A stretch of DNA of 64,000 nucleotides from Acidisoma silvae (GCF_020618775.1 NZ_JAESVB010000004.1:310001-374000), one strand, 5' to 3'. Counted from the stretch's first letter, positions 35,975 through 46,153 are shown. The notes: generated by a model from the sequence alone, not told the origin. Made by a program: numbers and translations.

Positions 35975-37468
35975 TCACGCGACGGCGCGCTGATCCGCCG
36001 CAGCTAGCGCGGCGCGCGTTGCGGTAACAACCGGACCGGTGACGACCAGCGGCGCGCAGCCCATCACGTCCCAGCGCCACTGCGAGAAGTCGGGATGCAT
36101 CTGCATGACGCCGCCGCCATTCTCAAAGGCGCTGCGGTCGGTCTCCGGCAGCAGGCTTTCCGCCTGCAATCCTTCCACCGTCAGCACGTCATGGCTGGCG
36201 AGCTCGACATGGTAATAGGTCACCGTGTCGCGCGGCATCTGGCAGACGGCGTCCCCGTCGATCAGGTATTTCACGGGGATCAGCACGTCATTCACATAAA
36301 GCGCATGGTCGGGCGACAGATACAGATCGCGGCTCGGCTGGCTAGGGCCGAAGGCATGGGCGCGCACGCGCACCGGCCAGACGCCGGTCGGGTTGGGGTG
36401 GCGCTTGCAATCCACCCGGCGATGGCCGACCCAGCGCACCTGCTGCGCGCCGCCAAACAGGCTGTCGACCATCATGCCCGGCGCGAGGTCTTCCACCGCC
36501 ACCATGCCGGCGGGTGTGGCGATCAGGCTGCCGGCAGCGAAACAGGGCAAGGTCGCGATATAGCCGATGACGGTGGCGTCGGTCGTATCCGACGTTGTGT
36601 AGACACCGACAGCCGTATCCTGATAGCCGGAATTGCCCGAGGTCGTGGCCGCGCCCGGAACGGCGAGATCCGTCCAGACGATCTTGGTGAAATCATCCGA
36701 AATGGTCGCGGAGAAGGCAGCCTCGGTTCCATCCGCCGTCAGATAGTCGCCGGTCACGATATAGGTGCCGGCCGTAATGCCGCCGGTGATGCCGTCGAAA
36801 TGCGTCACCACCGCGCCCGCATGGGAATAGGTGTAATAGTCGCCGGTCGCCATGTCATAGACATAGGCATCGCTGACCTGGACGCCGTTGTCTTCCTGGT
36901 CGACGCCACCGGCGATCACGCCGTCCCAGATGCCATAGGCCGTGGTGCTGATCGCGTCCGGAATCACCAGGGTGGTGAAGGTCTCGGTATCCATGTCGTA
37001 GATGAAGGCATTGCCGCCGGACGGATAGACCGCGTAATCGTTATTGGCCGTTGTCAGATCGTCGTAATTGCCGACGACATATTCGCCGTACGTGCTGTGC
37101 GGAATGGTATCCGTCGCCCCCGTCATGTCGATCGTCGTGTACACGCCGGTGGCGGCATTGTAGATGAAGCCGTTATCGGCCGCCGAATCCCCGGTCTTGT
37201 AGCTGCCGACGACGATGATGCTGCTGGCGGCGTCACCCGTGGTGGGGCCGTAGGGCACCGTGCTGTACGCGCCCGGATAGCCGATCATGATCCATGTCCC
37301 GGTCACATCATTATAGATGAAACCGTGATCATCGCCGCTGCTATCGACATACATGCCGACGATATTCTCACCGGCGATACCGGTGAGATAGGTCGAATAG
37401 ACCGTTTCCCCGTCCGTGTAGCTGAGCGACGTATAGGTGACGTCCGACATGATCTGGGTTCCGCTCAT
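35975..37468 (-). CDS. Hint-domain (Hedgehog/intein-like) protein with beta-propeller-like repeats
   Basis: A 497-residue protein in two parts. Residues 1-305 hold tandem units of the form GFIYN-x-TG-x-YTTI (near residues 49, 100, 154, 200), resembling secreted HAF/kelch-like repeats. Residues 309-455 form a Hint domain starting at Cys309 (CFAAGSLIATPAGMVAVEDL) with LSPDHALYVND, the block that carries the conserved His. Such Hint_2 proteins are frequent in Acetobacteraceae; autoprocessing is possible but unproven. No signal peptide, so another secretion route is likely. Confidence 0.8.
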   Translation of the reverse strand: MSGTQIMSDVTYTSLSYTDGETVYSTYLTGIAGENIVGMYVDSSGDDHGFIYNDVTGTWIMIGYPGAYSTVPYGPTTGDAASSIIVVGSYKTGDSAADNGFIYNAATGVYTTIDMTGATDTIPHSTYGEYVVGNYDDLTTANNDYAVYPSGGNAFIYDMDTETFTTLVIPDAISTTAYGIWDGVIAGGVDQEDNGVQVSDAYVYDMATGDYYTYSHAGAVVTHFDGITGGITAGTYIVTGDYLTADGTEAAFSATISDDFTKIVWTDLAVPGAATTSGNSGYQDTAVGVYTTSDTTDATVIGYIATLPCFAAGSLIATPAGMVAVEDLAPGMMVDSLFGGAQQVRWVGHRRVDCKRHPNPTGVWPVRVRAHAFGPSQPSRDLYLSPDHALYVNDVLIPVKYLIDGDAVCQMPRDTVTYYHVELASHDVLTVEGLQAESLLPETDRSAFENGGGVMQMHPDFSQWRWDVMGCAPLVVTGPVVTATRAALAAADQRAVA

Positions 37469-37575
37469 TGGCCGGAGGGAGGCGCCGGCGCGTCCGATAG
37501 GCTTCGGCCAATAGCATTACCACAGATGGTTAGCAATTTGTGAAAATTGCCTGATACCATTGGGTTTTCTGGGCT

Positions 37576-38829
37576 TCAGCCTATCTCGCGGCTGTGGAAA
37601 TTCCGCACCAGACGCGGCATGGTCAGCCCCTGGGCGATGATGGTGAACACCACAACGGCGTAGCAGACCGGCAGCAGATGCGCGCGCGGCGCGCCGTCCG
37701 GCAGGCTGAGGGCGAGGGCGACGGAAATGCCGCCGCGCAACCCGCCCCAGGTCAGCACGGCAATCGCCTGCCGGCCCATGACGTCCCGCAGGCGCAGCGC
37801 ATAGATCGGCAGGACAAGGCTGACGGCGCGGGCCAAAAGCGACAGGGCAATGGCGAGGCCGCCGGCCACAAGATCAAGCCCAGTGACGGGAACCGAGACG
37901 ACTTCCAGACCGATGAGCAGGAACAGCAGCGTATTCAGCAATTCGTCGATCATGGCCCAGAAGGTCATGACATGCTGGCGCGCCACGTCGCTCATCGCAT
38001 CTTGGCCGGCTTCGCTGCCCATGGCGAGCCCGGCCATGACGACCGCAATCGGGCCGGACAGGCCCAGCCCATTGGCGAGGCTATAGGTGCCGGTCGCCAG
38101 AGCCAGCGACAGAATGAGTTCGAGATTGTAATCATCCACCCGGCGGATCAGCCGCAGGGCCAGCCAGCCCGTTGCCAGGCCCAGAAGGCCAGCGCCGCAA
38201 GCCTCTACGACAAAGCGGTAGACGGTGCCGAAGACCGTCGCGTCATGGCCGCTGGCCGTGGCAATGCCCAGCAGAACGGTGAAGACGACGATGCCGACGC
38301 CGTCGTTGAACAGCGCTTCGCCCGCGAAGATGGCGCGAAAGCCGGGCGGCAGGCCCAGGCGCTTCAGCAGCCCGACGACCGAAACCGGGTCGGTCGGCGC
38401 CAGGATGGCCCCCAGAACCAGGCACCAGATCAAAGGCACCGGCACGCCCAGCGCTCCGAAAACAAGCCGGATGCCAAATCCGAAGACCGCGACGGCGATC
38501 AGCGTGCCCCAGATGGCCAGCGCCATTACGGTCGTCTTGCGGCGCAGAAGCTCCCCGATATCGACATGCATCGCGCCCGCGAAGAGCAGAAAGGCCAGCG
38601 CCCCGTTCATCAGGGTGGAGGGCAGGTTGACCGTATGCAGCAAAGCCAGCGCCCAGGCGCGAAAGCTGAAGGGCGCGATCAGCGGGTCAAGCGCGATGGC
38701 GACAGCCGAGACGGCGAGCGCGATGATCAGCACGCCGGTCGAGGCATGGACGCGCAGCAAGCGGTAATTGATAACGCCGAAGACGGCGGCGAGCGTCAGC
38801 AGAACGGCAATGAAGCCGAGACCGTCCAC
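37576..38829 (-). CDS. CPA1-type Na+/H+ antiporter
   Basis: A 417-residue cation/proton antiporter with about 12 transmembrane segments. The ion-binding pair is in LAPTDPVSVVG and EALFNDGVGIVVF, the CPA1/NhaP signature. It would export Na+ or K+ in exchange for protons. It starts with GTG 38829, 6 bases after the stop of the GntR gene, so the two are probably co-transcribed and the regulator may act on this operon. Confidence 0.88.
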   Translation of the reverse strand: MDGLGFIAVLLTLAAVFGVINYRLLRVHASTGVLIIALAVSAVAIALDPLIAPFSFRAWALALLHTVNLPSTLMNGALAFLLFAGAMHVDIGELLRRKTTVMALAIWGTLIAVAVFGFGIRLVFGALGVPVPLIWCLVLGAILAPTDPVSVVGLLKRLGLPPGFRAIFAGEALFNDGVGIVVFTVLLGIATASGHDATVFGTVYRFVVEACGAGLLGLATGWLALRLIRRVDDYNLELILSLALATGTYSLANGLGLSGPIAVVMAGLAMGSEAGQDAMSDVARQHVMTFWAMIDELLNTLLFLLIGLEVVSVPVTGLDLVAGGLAIALSLLARAVSLVLPIYALRLRDVMGRQAIAVLTWGGLRGGISVALALSLPDGAPRAHLLPVCYAVVVFTIIAQGLTMPRLVRNFHSREIG

Positions 38830-38835
38830 CGCGCG

Positions 38836-39585
38836 TCAGGATGGATCGGTGACGGCGCGGCAGATCAGAGGGCGCCGGCTGGCGCTCGGCAATTCGGCGC
38901 GTTCGCCGACCGCCGTCAGGTGATGTTCCATCTGCGCCAGCGTCGAAGGTCCGTCACCCAGCGCCAAACTGTCGATCAGCGCCTGATGTTCCTGCACCGC
39001 GCATTGCCCGGAATGCGGCAGATGCTGATCGGACAGAAGCAGGGAGCAGCGGGAGACGAGTTCAGCGACATAGCGCGCCAGCAATGGGCTGCCGGTGGCT
39101 TCCGCCAGGCGCACATGAAACTCGCCGGACAGGCGGATGGATTCCGCGCCATTCTCGGACAAGGCGCGTTCTTCTTCCGCCACATGGGCGCGCAGCATGG
39201 CCAGCGTTTCCGCCGGCACTGGGCTTTCCGTCAGCCGGCCGATGACGATGAGTTCGATGCTGCGCCGCAGGTCCAGAATATCGGCGGCCTCGTCCGGGCT
39301 GGGCTTGGCGACGCGCGCATTCTGATTGCTGGGGCGGACGACCAGCCCTTCGGCGATAAGGCGGGCGAAGGCGGCACGGATGACGGTGCGGCTGACGCCG
39401 AAGCGCTGCGCGATATCGCCTTCCGGCAATTTGGTGCCGGCGGGCAGGCGCCGCTCGATGATGTCGCGGCGGATGGCGGCATAGACCTTGTCCGGCCCGT
39501 CACCGGCCCGGATCGGCGCCTTGCGCCGGCGGGCCGCAGGGGCGGGCGTCTGGAGAGGGTCAGGAAGGGAGGAAACGTCTGCCAT
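38836..39585 (-). CDS. GntR-family regulator, FCD subgroup
   Basis: A 249-residue regulator: an N-terminal winged helix (DKVYAAIRRDIIERRLPAGTKLPEGDIAQRFGVSR region, residues about 30-95) and a C-terminal FCD ligand-binding helical bundle with metal-site histidines (EFHVRLAEATG, HQALIDSLALGD, MEHHL). FCD proteins usually sense small organic acids. It sits directly upstream of the antiporter on the same strand. Confidence 0.88.
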   Translation of the reverse strand: MADVSSLPDPLQTPAPAARRRKAPIRAGDGPDKVYAAIRRDIIERRLPAGTKLPEGDIAQRFGVSRTVIRAAFARLIAEGLVVRPSNQNARVAKPSPDEAADILDLRRSIELIVIGRLTESPVPAETLAMLRAHVAEEERALSENGAESIRLSGEFHVRLAEATGSPLLARYVAELVSRCSLLLSDQHLPHSGQCAVQEHQALIDSLALGDGPSTLAQMEHHLTAVGERAELPSASRRPLICRAVTDPS

Positions 39586-39656
39586 GGCCCTGCCAGTCCT
39601 AACGAAAGGTAACAGGCTTGACCATGGCGATCAGACAAGCGGGGTCTTTGAAATGC

Positions 39657-40727
39657 CTATCGTAACAGTTCGGAAGCCCGGCCCCAGATCTGTTGCAGGA
39701 TATCGGCGGCCGGCAGGGCCAATGCGAGTTTGGCGGATTGGCCGGCCCAGGCCTGCATCCGGTCCATGTCGCCCGCCGCTGCCGCAGCCGCGCGCATCGG
39801 CGCCGTCAGGTTGCGCTGCACCGGATAGGGCGCGGGCAGGGGCGCATCCCGCTCTGCCGCCGCGCGTAGGTAAGCGCCCGTGATGGCCCGGCCGGCGCGG
39901 CCGGAAAAGGCGCGGGTCAGCATCGTCCCCTCCGGCTCGGTGCGGGCGATGGCATCGGCCCAGGCCGGCGCGATCTGCGCTTCCGGGCTGCGCAGGAAGC
40001 CGGTGCCGATCTGCACCGCGCTTGCCCCCAGCAGCAGGGCGGCCGCGACGCCACGGCCGTCGGCAATGCCGCCCGTGGCGATCAGCGGCACGGTCAGCCG
40101 ATCCGCCAGGATGGGCAGGAGGGAAAACAGCCCAACCGCCTGCTGCTCGGCACGGTTGGCATCGAAGGCACCCCGATGCCCTCCGGCTTCCGCGCCCTGC
40201 ACGATCACCGCATCCGCGCCTGCCGCTTCGGCGGCCAGCGCCTCCGCCAGCGTGGTGGCGCTGGCGAACCAGGCGATGCCACGGTCCTTCAATACGCGAA
40301 CGAAGGCTGGCGGATACAGACCCATGATGGAGGAGACGGCAGCCGGCCCCGCATCCAGCACCGCCGCGCATTGCGCCGCGAAATCCAGCGGTGGCGTGTC
40401 CGCAGCCTCGGGCGGCACCGCCGGTCCCCAGCCTTCCAGAAAGCGGCGCTGCGCGGCTTCCAGACCGGCGTCGCGCGCCGGCGGCGCATCCGGAATCCAG
40501 AGATTGATCTGAAAGGCGCCATTGCTGCGGCTGCGGAAGGCAGAGGCCCAATCGGCTATGCCGGCCGGCGCGGTCAGCAGCGCGCCCAACCCGCCCATGC
40601 CGCCGCCATTGGCGACGGCGGCGGCGAGGTCCGGCGGGCAGGCACCGGCCATCGGCGCCTGCAAAATCGGAACGCGCAGGCCGAAGCGGCGGCAAAAGGC
40701 CTCAGCCCTGTCGCGCGGCGTTGTCAT
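39657..40727 (-). CDS. nitronate monooxygenase (NPD-like flavoprotein)
   Basis: A 356-residue TIM-barrel flavoenzyme that oxidises alkyl nitronates, or a close 2-nitropropane dioxygenase-like relative. It opens [24 protein letters not shown], keeps the [10 protein letters not shown] loop with the catalytic His, and the FMN phosphate site [19 protein letters not shown]. The start overlaps the stop of the NsrR-like gene by 4 bases (ATGA), so the two form one operon controlled by a nitrosative-stress type regulator. Confidence 0.88.
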   Translation of the reverse strand: MTTPRDRAEAFCRRFGLRVPILQAPMAGACPPDLAAAVANGGGMGGLGALLTAPAGIADWASAFRSRSNGAFQINLWIPDAPPARDAGLEAAQRRFLEGWGPAVPPEAADTPPLDFAAQCAAVLDAGPAAVSSIMGLYPPAFVRVLKDRGIAWFASATTLAEALAAEAAGADAVIVQGAEAGGHRGAFDANRAEQQAVGLFSLLPILADRLTVPLIATGGIADGRGVAAALLLGASAVQIGTGFLRSPEAQIAPAWADAIARTEPEGTMLTRAFSGRAGRAITGAYLRAAAERDAPLPAPYPVQRNLTAPMRAAAAAAGDMDRMQAWAGQSAKLALALPAADILQQIWGRASELLR

Positions 40728-41158
40728 GACAAAGCGGTCTCTCTCTGTCCGAACAGCGCGCGCAGCTCGGTCGGGCGCGCGGCGACGTCAGCCAGCGTGT
40801 AGCGGTCCAGCACGGCCAGGAAGGCCCGGGTGGCCTCGGCCAACAGGCGCGGCAGGCCGCAGGCGTGGGCGATGACGCAGCCTTCGCAATCCACCAGATC
40901 GAAACCGCCCTCGGTATGCCGCACCAAGGCGCCGATATTGATATCGCCGGCCGGGCGGCCGAGGCGCAGGCCGCCATGGCGGCCGCGCACCGTCTCCACA
41001 AAGCCGGCGCGGCCGAGATCCTGCACCACCTTCATCAGATGGTTTTGCGAAATATCGTAGCGCGCGGCGATGCGGCCGATGGAGGCAAGTTCGCCCTGGT
41101 CGGCAGCCAGATGGATCAGCACGCGCAGCGCATAGTCGGTGTAGCGGGTCAGTTTCAT
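40724..41158 (-). CDS. nsrR: Rrf2-family regulator, NsrR-like
   Basis: A 144-residue iron-sulfur regulator. An N-terminal winged helix ([26 protein letters not shown]) is followed by the cluster ligands Cys91, Cys94 and Cys100 ([12 protein letters not shown]), close to the NsrR layout. NsrR proteins sense nitric oxide through a [2Fe-2S] or [4Fe-4S] cluster and repress detoxification genes. It is coupled to nitronate monooxygenase and faces a DMT transporter over a short shared promoter region. Confidence 0.86.
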   Translation of the reverse strand: MKLTRYTDYALRVLIHLAADQGELASIGRIAARYDISQNHLMKVVQDLGRAGFVETVRGRHGGLRLGRPAGDINIGALVRHTEGGFDLVDCEGCVIAHACGLPRLLAEATRAFLAVLDRYTLADVAARPTELRALFGQRETALS

Positions 41159-41173
41159 GGCCCGTCACAATAC

Positions 41174-41227
41174 AGGCATTTGACATGAATGTATACGAAG
41201 GTCAGTAAAGAGGCATTTAAGATACCT
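41174..41227. promoter_or_regulatory. candidate Rrf2/NsrR operator region
   Basis: Between the divergent nsrR and DMT genes. AGGCATTTAAGATACCT at 41211-41227 is an imperfect inverted repeat resembling NsrR half-sites (ATGCATTT type). AGGCATTT occurs again at 41174-41181, partly overlapping a perfect TTGACA (41180-41185). Binding here could control both directions. Confidence 0.5.
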
Positions 41228-41244
41228 GATTAACGGAGCTTCCG

Positions 41245-41709
41245 ATGCGATCCACCTTCATCCTGGCCGTCTGGACCTTGCTGGCCGGCGCCGGCATTCC
41301 CCTGATCGGCGTGCTGAACAGCGGCATGGCACGCAGCGTCGGCAATCCGCTGGGGGCGACGGCGGTGATGTTCGCGGTGGCCTGTCTGGTGGCTTTCGGC
41401 CTGTCGCTGCCCTTCTACGGCCTGGACGGCTATGGCCGCATCGGCGCGGCGCCGCTCAGCAGCTATGGCGCGGGATTGCTGATCGGCTTCTATGCGCTGT
41501 CGGCGACCATCGTCATTCCCCGTTTCGGGGCCGGCAATTTCATCGCCTTCATCCTCGTCGCGCAATTGGGCACGGCGGCCCTGGTCGATCAGTTCGGTCT
41601 CTTCGGCATGGCGCGCAACCCGGCCAATGCGCTGAAACTGGGCGGCTTTCTGCTCATTCTGGGTGGTGTGATGCTGATGCAAATCTCCGGCAAGCGCGCA
41701 GGCGGCTAA
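41245..41709 (+). CDS. DMT-superfamily small transporter (YdcZ/DUF606 type)
   Basis: A 154-residue membrane protein with four to five hydrophobic segments, resembling half-size drug/metabolite transporters of the YdcZ family (GAGIPLIGVLNSGMARSVG, GAGNFIAFILVAQLGTAALVD). Such proteins work as dimers. It is divergent from the NsrR-like regulator with only 86 bases between them, so it may belong to the same regulon. The substrate is unknown. Confidence 0.78.
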   Translation: MRSTFILAVWTLLAGAGIPLIGVLNSGMARSVGNPLGATAVMFAVACLVAFGLSLPFYGLDGYGRIGAAPLSSYGAGLLIGFYALSATIVIPRFGAGNFIAFILVAQLGTAALVDQFGLFGMARNPANALKLGGFLLILGGVMLMQISGKRAGG

Positions 41710-41894
41710 GCGGGGCCGGCTAGGCGCGGCTCTTCGACTATGGAGAACTGCGTCTTGTCGTGCTGGCCCTGCTGGTCATCCCCTTTCGCCCCCGGAACTC
41801 CGTCCCTTATCGGCCGTCCGTTGATCCGGGTGTTCGTCACCCGCGCGATGACATCACGCAACATGCCGCCGCTTGAGACTGGGTGAGACCGCGA

Positions 41895-42662
41895 TCAGGA
41901 TGCCTTTTCAGCGCTTTGGGCTGCTTCCTCGATCACCTTCGCCACAGCGCGCGGCTGCACCAGGAAGATGGCGTGGCTGCCCTTCAGCGCCGTCACCGTC
42001 ATATCGGCATGCTTATACATGGCGCGCTCAAGATTGGGATTGATCATGCGGTCTTCGGTCGCGACGATGGCGAAGCTCGGCTTGGCCTTCCAGGCCGGCG
42101 TCGTGATGGGCGTGCCGAAAACCTGGCCATTCACGAGAACCTGCGACATGGCCATGAACTTTGCCTCGGCCAGCGGCACGCCGGCTGCGAAATCGGCCGG
42201 GAATTTCGCCGGATCGACATAGAGATAGCCGTCCTTCGTCGGCGTGATGCTTTTGGCAGCGGACGGCATGGACCCGGCGAGCGCGCCCAAGGTCTGTCCG
42301 GCATCCGGCGCGAAGGCCGCGACATAGACCAGGCTCGCGACATTCGGGTCGTTCCCGGCTTCGGTGATGACGGCACCACCATAGCTGTGACCGACGAGCA
42401 CGGCAGGGCCGGAGAGACCGTCCAGAATGCGCTTGGTGCCGGTCACGTCATCGGCGATGGAGGTTTCCGGCTCCTGCACGATGCTCACATGATAGCCGTC
42501 ATGGATCAGGATATCGGCGACCGGCTTCCAGCCTGAGCCATCGGCGAAAGCGCCATGTACTAGAACGATGTTTTTAACCGGCGCGGCGGCTGAGGCCACA
42601 ACGGGCAGCGCCGATAGGGCGGCGAGCGATGCCATCGCGGCAAGGGCAAATCTGAATGTCAT
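41895..42662 (-). CDS. exported alpha/beta hydrolase
   Basis: A 255-residue alpha/beta hydrolase with a signal peptide (ALAAMASLAALSALPVVASA). Nucleophile Ser is in GHSYGG, the oxyanion region is LVHGAFADGSGW, Asp is in the ATEDRMI turn and His in LKGSHAIFL. It resembles plant salicylate esterase/hydroxynitrile lyase-like bacterial hydrolases. It is the last gene of the catalase operon, 66 bases after the HD hydrolase. Confidence 0.86.
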   Translation of the reverse strand: MTFRFALAAMASLAALSALPVVASAAAPVKNIVLVHGAFADGSGWKPVADILIHDGYHVSIVQEPETSIADDVTGTKRILDGLSGPAVLVGHSYGGAVITEAGNDPNVASLVYVAAFAPDAGQTLGALAGSMPSAAKSITPTKDGYLYVDPAKFPADFAAGVPLAEAKFMAMSQVLVNGQVFGTPITTPAWKAKPSFAIVATEDRMINPNLERAMYKHADMTVTALKGSHAIFLVQPRAVAKVIEEAAQSAEKAS

Positions 42663-42728
42663 AGCAAAATCCTCTGGCTGCCGGATCAGTCCGGCAGCGC
42701 ATGCAAACAGGGGATAGAGGGGAGAAAA

Positions 42729-43370
42729 TCAGCTCGGCCAGGCGGAGGCGCGAATGACCGAGCAGAAATTGCCGCGATGGAAATGCGGGTCTTTGTCGGC
42801 CAGAACGTCGGCTTTCACATTGCCGAAGGTCGTGTCCGGCTTGTGCTTGATGCCGTCATAGAAGGCCTGAATGATGTCTTCCTTGAAATGCGCCGTGCGC
42901 GGATGCGCGCGCACGATGGTCTCGCGCTCCTCGTCGCTGTAGTCGTTATAGGTCAAGCCCAGGACGTCCATCTCGACACCGGCCGTGACCAGGGCGATGA
43001 CAGGATGCATATGCTGCGGAATGCCAGGCGTGGTGTGCAGCGCGATGGCTGTCCAGACCAGATCGATGTCGGAGGCCGAGATATGGCGCGATTGCAGAAA
43101 GTCCCGCGCGGCATTGGCACCATCGACCTCGAACCGCTCATCCGCGCTGCTGTGCTTCCTGGTCAGCCCCATGTCGTGAAACATGGCGCCTGCGTAAAGC
43201 AGTTCCGGATCGCAGCGCAGGCCGCGATGCTGCCCGGCCAGCGCGCCGAAATGATAGACGCGGCAGGAATGATGAAACAGCAAAGGGCATTCGGTATCGC
43301 GCACAAGCTCAGTGATTTCGGCAGCCAGCTTGCTGTCGGGCACGGAGAGTCCGGGAAGCATCAGTGACAT
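42729..43370 (-). CDS. HD-domain hydrolase, cyanamide hydratase-like
   Basis: A 213-residue HD-superfamily metal-dependent hydrolase. The ligands are His in FHHSCRVYHFG, the HD pair in AGAMFHDMGL, and the His in IALHTTPG. These contexts fit the cyanamide hydratase-like branch (HSxRVY then FHD), whose members hydrate cyanamide or related nitriles; most bacterial ones are uncharacterised. AGGAGG just before ATG 43370 gives a strong start. It lies 19 bases after catalase. Confidence 0.82.
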   Translation of the reverse strand: MSLMLPGLSVPDSKLAAEITELVRDTECPLLFHHSCRVYHFGALAGQHRGLRCDPELLYAGAMFHDMGLTRKHSSADERFEVDGANAARDFLQSRHISASDIDLVWTAIALHTTPGIPQHMHPVIALVTAGVEMDVLGLTYNDYSDEERETIVRAHPRTAHFKEDIIQAFYDGIKHKPDTTFGNVKADVLADKDPHFHRGNFCSVIRASAWPS

Positions 43371-43389
43371 GGCGTCCTCCTGTTTTTGG

Positions 43390-44883
43390 TTATTCGGCTG
43401 CGCCGGCATCGATGAAATAGCGAGCCTGCGCTTCACGGAGGTGAATCAGCGCCTGGCGCACGCCTTCGCCGTAGGCCGGGTCGGCGCGGGCGCAATTGTC
43501 GATATGGCGTTCCTGAATAGGCTCGGCGGCGCCGCCGATCTGCCTTGCCGTATTGTCGAACAGCGCCTGCCGCTGGCCGGGCGTCATCATGCGGAAGAGA
43601 TCGCCCGGCTGCTTATAGTGATCCTCGTCCACCCGATGATCCCAATGCGCGATGGCGCCATCGGCGGCCACGGGCAATTCGTTCAACGCCGGCTGATCCT
43701 GCCATTCGCCCATGCCATTGGGGAAATAGCTGGGGGTGCGGCCCAGATTGCCGTCCGTCCGCATGGCGCCGTCACGGTGATAGCTGTGATGCGGGCATTG
43801 CGGCGCATTGACGGGAATATGGTTGAAATTGACGCCAAGCCGGTAGCGCTGCGTATCGCCGTAGGAGAACAGCCGCGCTTGCAGCATCTTGTCGGGTGAA
43901 AAGCCGATGCCCGGCACGATATTGGCGGGTGAGAAGGCGGCCTGTTCCACTTCGGCGAAATAGTTCTCAGGATTGCGGTTGAGCTCGAAATAGCCAACCT
44001 CGATCAGCGGATAGTCGCCCTTGGGCCAGACCTTGGTCAGATCGAAAGGATTGAAGGGAAAGGTCTTTGCCTGCTCATCCGTCATCACCTGAATGAACAG
44101 GGTCCAGCGCGGAAAGTCGCCGCGTTCGATGCTTTCGAACAGATCACGGCCATGCGTCTCCCGATCCTTGCCGATCAGGCCTTCGGCTTCGGCATCCGTC
44201 AAATTCTGGATTCCCTGCTGGCTGCGGAAATGGAATTTCACCCAATGCCGCACGCCGCCGGTATCGATCATGCTGAACGTATGGCTGCCGAAACCATGCA
44301 TATGGCGATAGCTGCGGGGGATGCCGCGCTCGCTCATGACGATGGTAACCTGATGCAGTGCTTCCGGCAGCAGGGTCCAGAAATCCCAGTTATTATCGGC
44401 ACTGCGCAGGCCGGTGCGCGGGTCGCGCTTGATGGCATGGTTCAGGTCGGGGAAACGCAGCGGGTCGCGAAAGAAGAAGACCGGCGTATTATTGCCGACG
44501 ATGTCCCAATTGCCGTCCTCGGTATAGAATTTCATGGCGAAGCCGCGAATGTCGCGTTCCGCGTCCGCCGCACCGCGCTCACCGGCGACGGTCGAGAAGC
44601 GGATGAACATCGGCGTTTCCTTGCCGATGGCCGAGAAGATTTTGGCTTTCGTGTAGCGGGTGATGTCATGCGTGACTGTGAAACTGCCGTGCGCGCCGGA
44701 GCCTTTGGCATGCATGCGCCGCTCGGGGATAACCTCCCGGTCGAAATGGGCCAGTTTTTCGATCAGCCAGATATCCTGCAACAGCGCGGGGCCGCGCGGT
44801 CCGACCGTTTGGATATTGAGATTGTCGGACACGGGGGCGCCGGTCGCATGGGTCAGATGACCGGGCGAATCTTGGGTCGACAT
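43390..44883 (-). CDS. katA: small-subunit haem catalase
   Basis: A 497-residue clade 3-type catalase that breaks down hydrogen peroxide. The active-site His is in [12 protein letters not shown], the haem-ligand Tyr in [14 protein letters not shown], and distal-side Asn in the [15 protein letters not shown] block. Length is standard. ATG 44883 is chosen because AAGGA precedes it and it gives the usual N-terminus; the frame extends further. It heads a three-gene operon with the HD and alpha/beta hydrolases, divergent from an AraC regulator. Confidence 0.94.
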   Translation of the reverse strand: MSTQDSPGHLTHATGAPVSDNLNIQTVGPRGPALLQDIWLIEKLAHFDREVIPERRMHAKGSGAHGSFTVTHDITRYTKAKIFSAIGKETPMFIRFSTVAGERGAADAERDIRGFAMKFYTEDGNWDIVGNNTPVFFFRDPLRFPDLNHAIKRDPRTGLRSADNNWDFWTLLPEALHQVTIVMSERGIPRSYRHMHGFGSHTFSMIDTGGVRHWVKFHFRSQQGIQNLTDAEAEGLIGKDRETHGRDLFESIERGDFPRWTLFIQVMTDEQAKTFPFNPFDLTKVWPKGDYPLIEVGYFELNRNPENYFAEVEQAAFSPANIVPGIGFSPDKMLQARLFSYGDTQRYRLGVNFNHIPVNAPQCPHHSYHRDGAMRTDGNLGRTPSYFPNGMGEWQDQPALNELPVAADGAIAHWDHRVDEDHYKQPGDLFRMMTPGQRQALFDNTARQIGGAAEPIQERHIDNCARADPAYGEGVRQALIHLREAQARYFIDAGAAE

Positions 44884-45113
44884 CACGCCATTTCCTTGTG
44901 ACACTATCATTGCAAATACGGCCAAGCCGGTACGAGCGTCGCCATGCAGAAAACGCTTGGATGACCCTGATCCTACGGTTAGAAGCATGGACGGTCTGGG
45001 ATAAATCGGGTGCCTATGGGACAAACCTGCCCCGAAAGCTTTTGGCTTTTTGTGGGGCTCTCGACATCCAGACGCCGCCTCGGCACATCGTTCCTCGACG
45101 GCCGTGGGGCTGA

Positions 45114-46025
45114 GTGAAGGGGTTTCGCGTGCAGGTTGACCGCATCTCCAGAACCTTGAGCGAAAGGTTCAAGATCGCGCCGCCGTCGACGATTGCGGCG
45201 AAGCTCGTCGGGACCACGCAAATGACCTTTTCGCGGTTCCAGAATCTGGAATCGCGGCCGGGCTATTCAAACCCGCCGGAGCGCGAGGAGGCTTTCACCT
45301 TTTGCGTCTCGCTTAAAACCGCGCGGTATTCCTGGGTGACGATGCCGGGCAAAAGCCAGTCGGTTCTGCAATCCCCCGGCGAAGCCTATCTTTTCGATCT
45401 GACGTCCAACCATCGCGTCAGCCTTGATGCGACTTTCGACACCGTCCGCATCCATATTCCGCAAACCGCCATCGATCAGATGGCTCATGAAAAAGGCATT
45501 CGCCGCATCGGCGGCTTCCACTCCAAATATTTCGGACCGGACGACCAGATACTCTATCGCCTTGCGCATACGATATTGCCGGCGATCGAGAATTCATCAG
45601 AAGTCACGACGGCTTTTGTGGAATATATTGGCCTCGCGACTTTCGACCACATTGCCTATACTTACGGCGGCATACAAAAGGGCAGCCGCCTGTCCGGTGG
45701 GCTCAGCCCCTCGCAACTCCGCCGCGCCTGCGATTTCATCGAAGCCAATCTGGCCGGCGACCCGTCAATCGTGGCGCTTGCCGGCGAATGCGGCCTCTCG
45801 ATGAGCTATTTCGCCCGCGCCTTCCGCGTGACAACCGGCATGACACCGCATCAATGGATCATTCAGCGACGCGTCGCGCGCGCGAAATCCCTGATCCAGA
45901 ATTCGAAAATGACGCTGGTCGAAATCGCCCTGATCTGCGGCTTTGTCGATCAAAGCCATCTCGGCCGCCATTTCCTGCGTGTGGCCGGACGCACCCCGGC
46001 ACAATGGCGGCGCGAACACATCTAG
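45114..46025 (+). CDS. AraC-family transcriptional regulator
   Basis: A regulator of about 303 residues. The N-terminal ligand/dimerisation region is of the AraC-binding-2 type. The C-terminal two helix-turn-helix domain covers about residues 205-300 ([20 protein letters not shown] and [20 protein letters not shown]). GTG 45114 gives the longest form; GTG 45129, behind AAGGGG, is an alternative. It is divergent from the catalase operon across 230 bases and probably controls it. Confidence 0.85.
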   Translation: MKGFRVQVDRISRTLSERFKIAPPSTIAAKLVGTTQMTFSRFQNLESRPGYSNPPEREEAFTFCVSLKTARYSWVTMPGKSQSVLQSPGEAYLFDLTSNHRVSLDATFDTVRIHIPQTAIDQMAHEKGIRRIGGFHSKYFGPDDQILYRLAHTILPAIENSSEVTTAFVEYIGLATFDHIAYTYGGIQKGSRLSGGLSPSQLRRACDFIEANLAGDPSIVALAGECGLSMSYFARAFRVTTGMTPHQWIIQRRVARAKSLIQNSKMTLVEIALICGFVDQSHLGRHFLRVAGRTPAQWRREHI

Positions 46026-46130
46026 CGCCTGATGACAGGCCGATGACGACAGGTGTTCGTTGCAGGTGCAATATTGACGTCATCAACGAAATGTGATGTC
46101 CCAGCAAGTGAACGATACAGCGACGGTCTT

Positions 46131-46153
46131 GCCAGCGGGCGGGCCGGCTTTTT
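46131..46153 (+). terminator. hairpin plus T-run upstream of the patatin gene
   Basis: GCCAGC, a 6-base GGGCGG loop, GCCGGC, then TTTTT. One mismatch in the stem. It is 105 bases after the AraC stop and 23 bases before the patatin start, so it may end the AraC transcript or act as a leader attenuator for the patatin gene. Confidence 0.42.

Noticed and set aside
41710-41894. Small remnant gene between the DMT transporter and the alpha/beta hydrolase
   Set aside because: A short frame reads a hydrophobic stretch but stops soon on both sides, with no start signal or recognisable domain.
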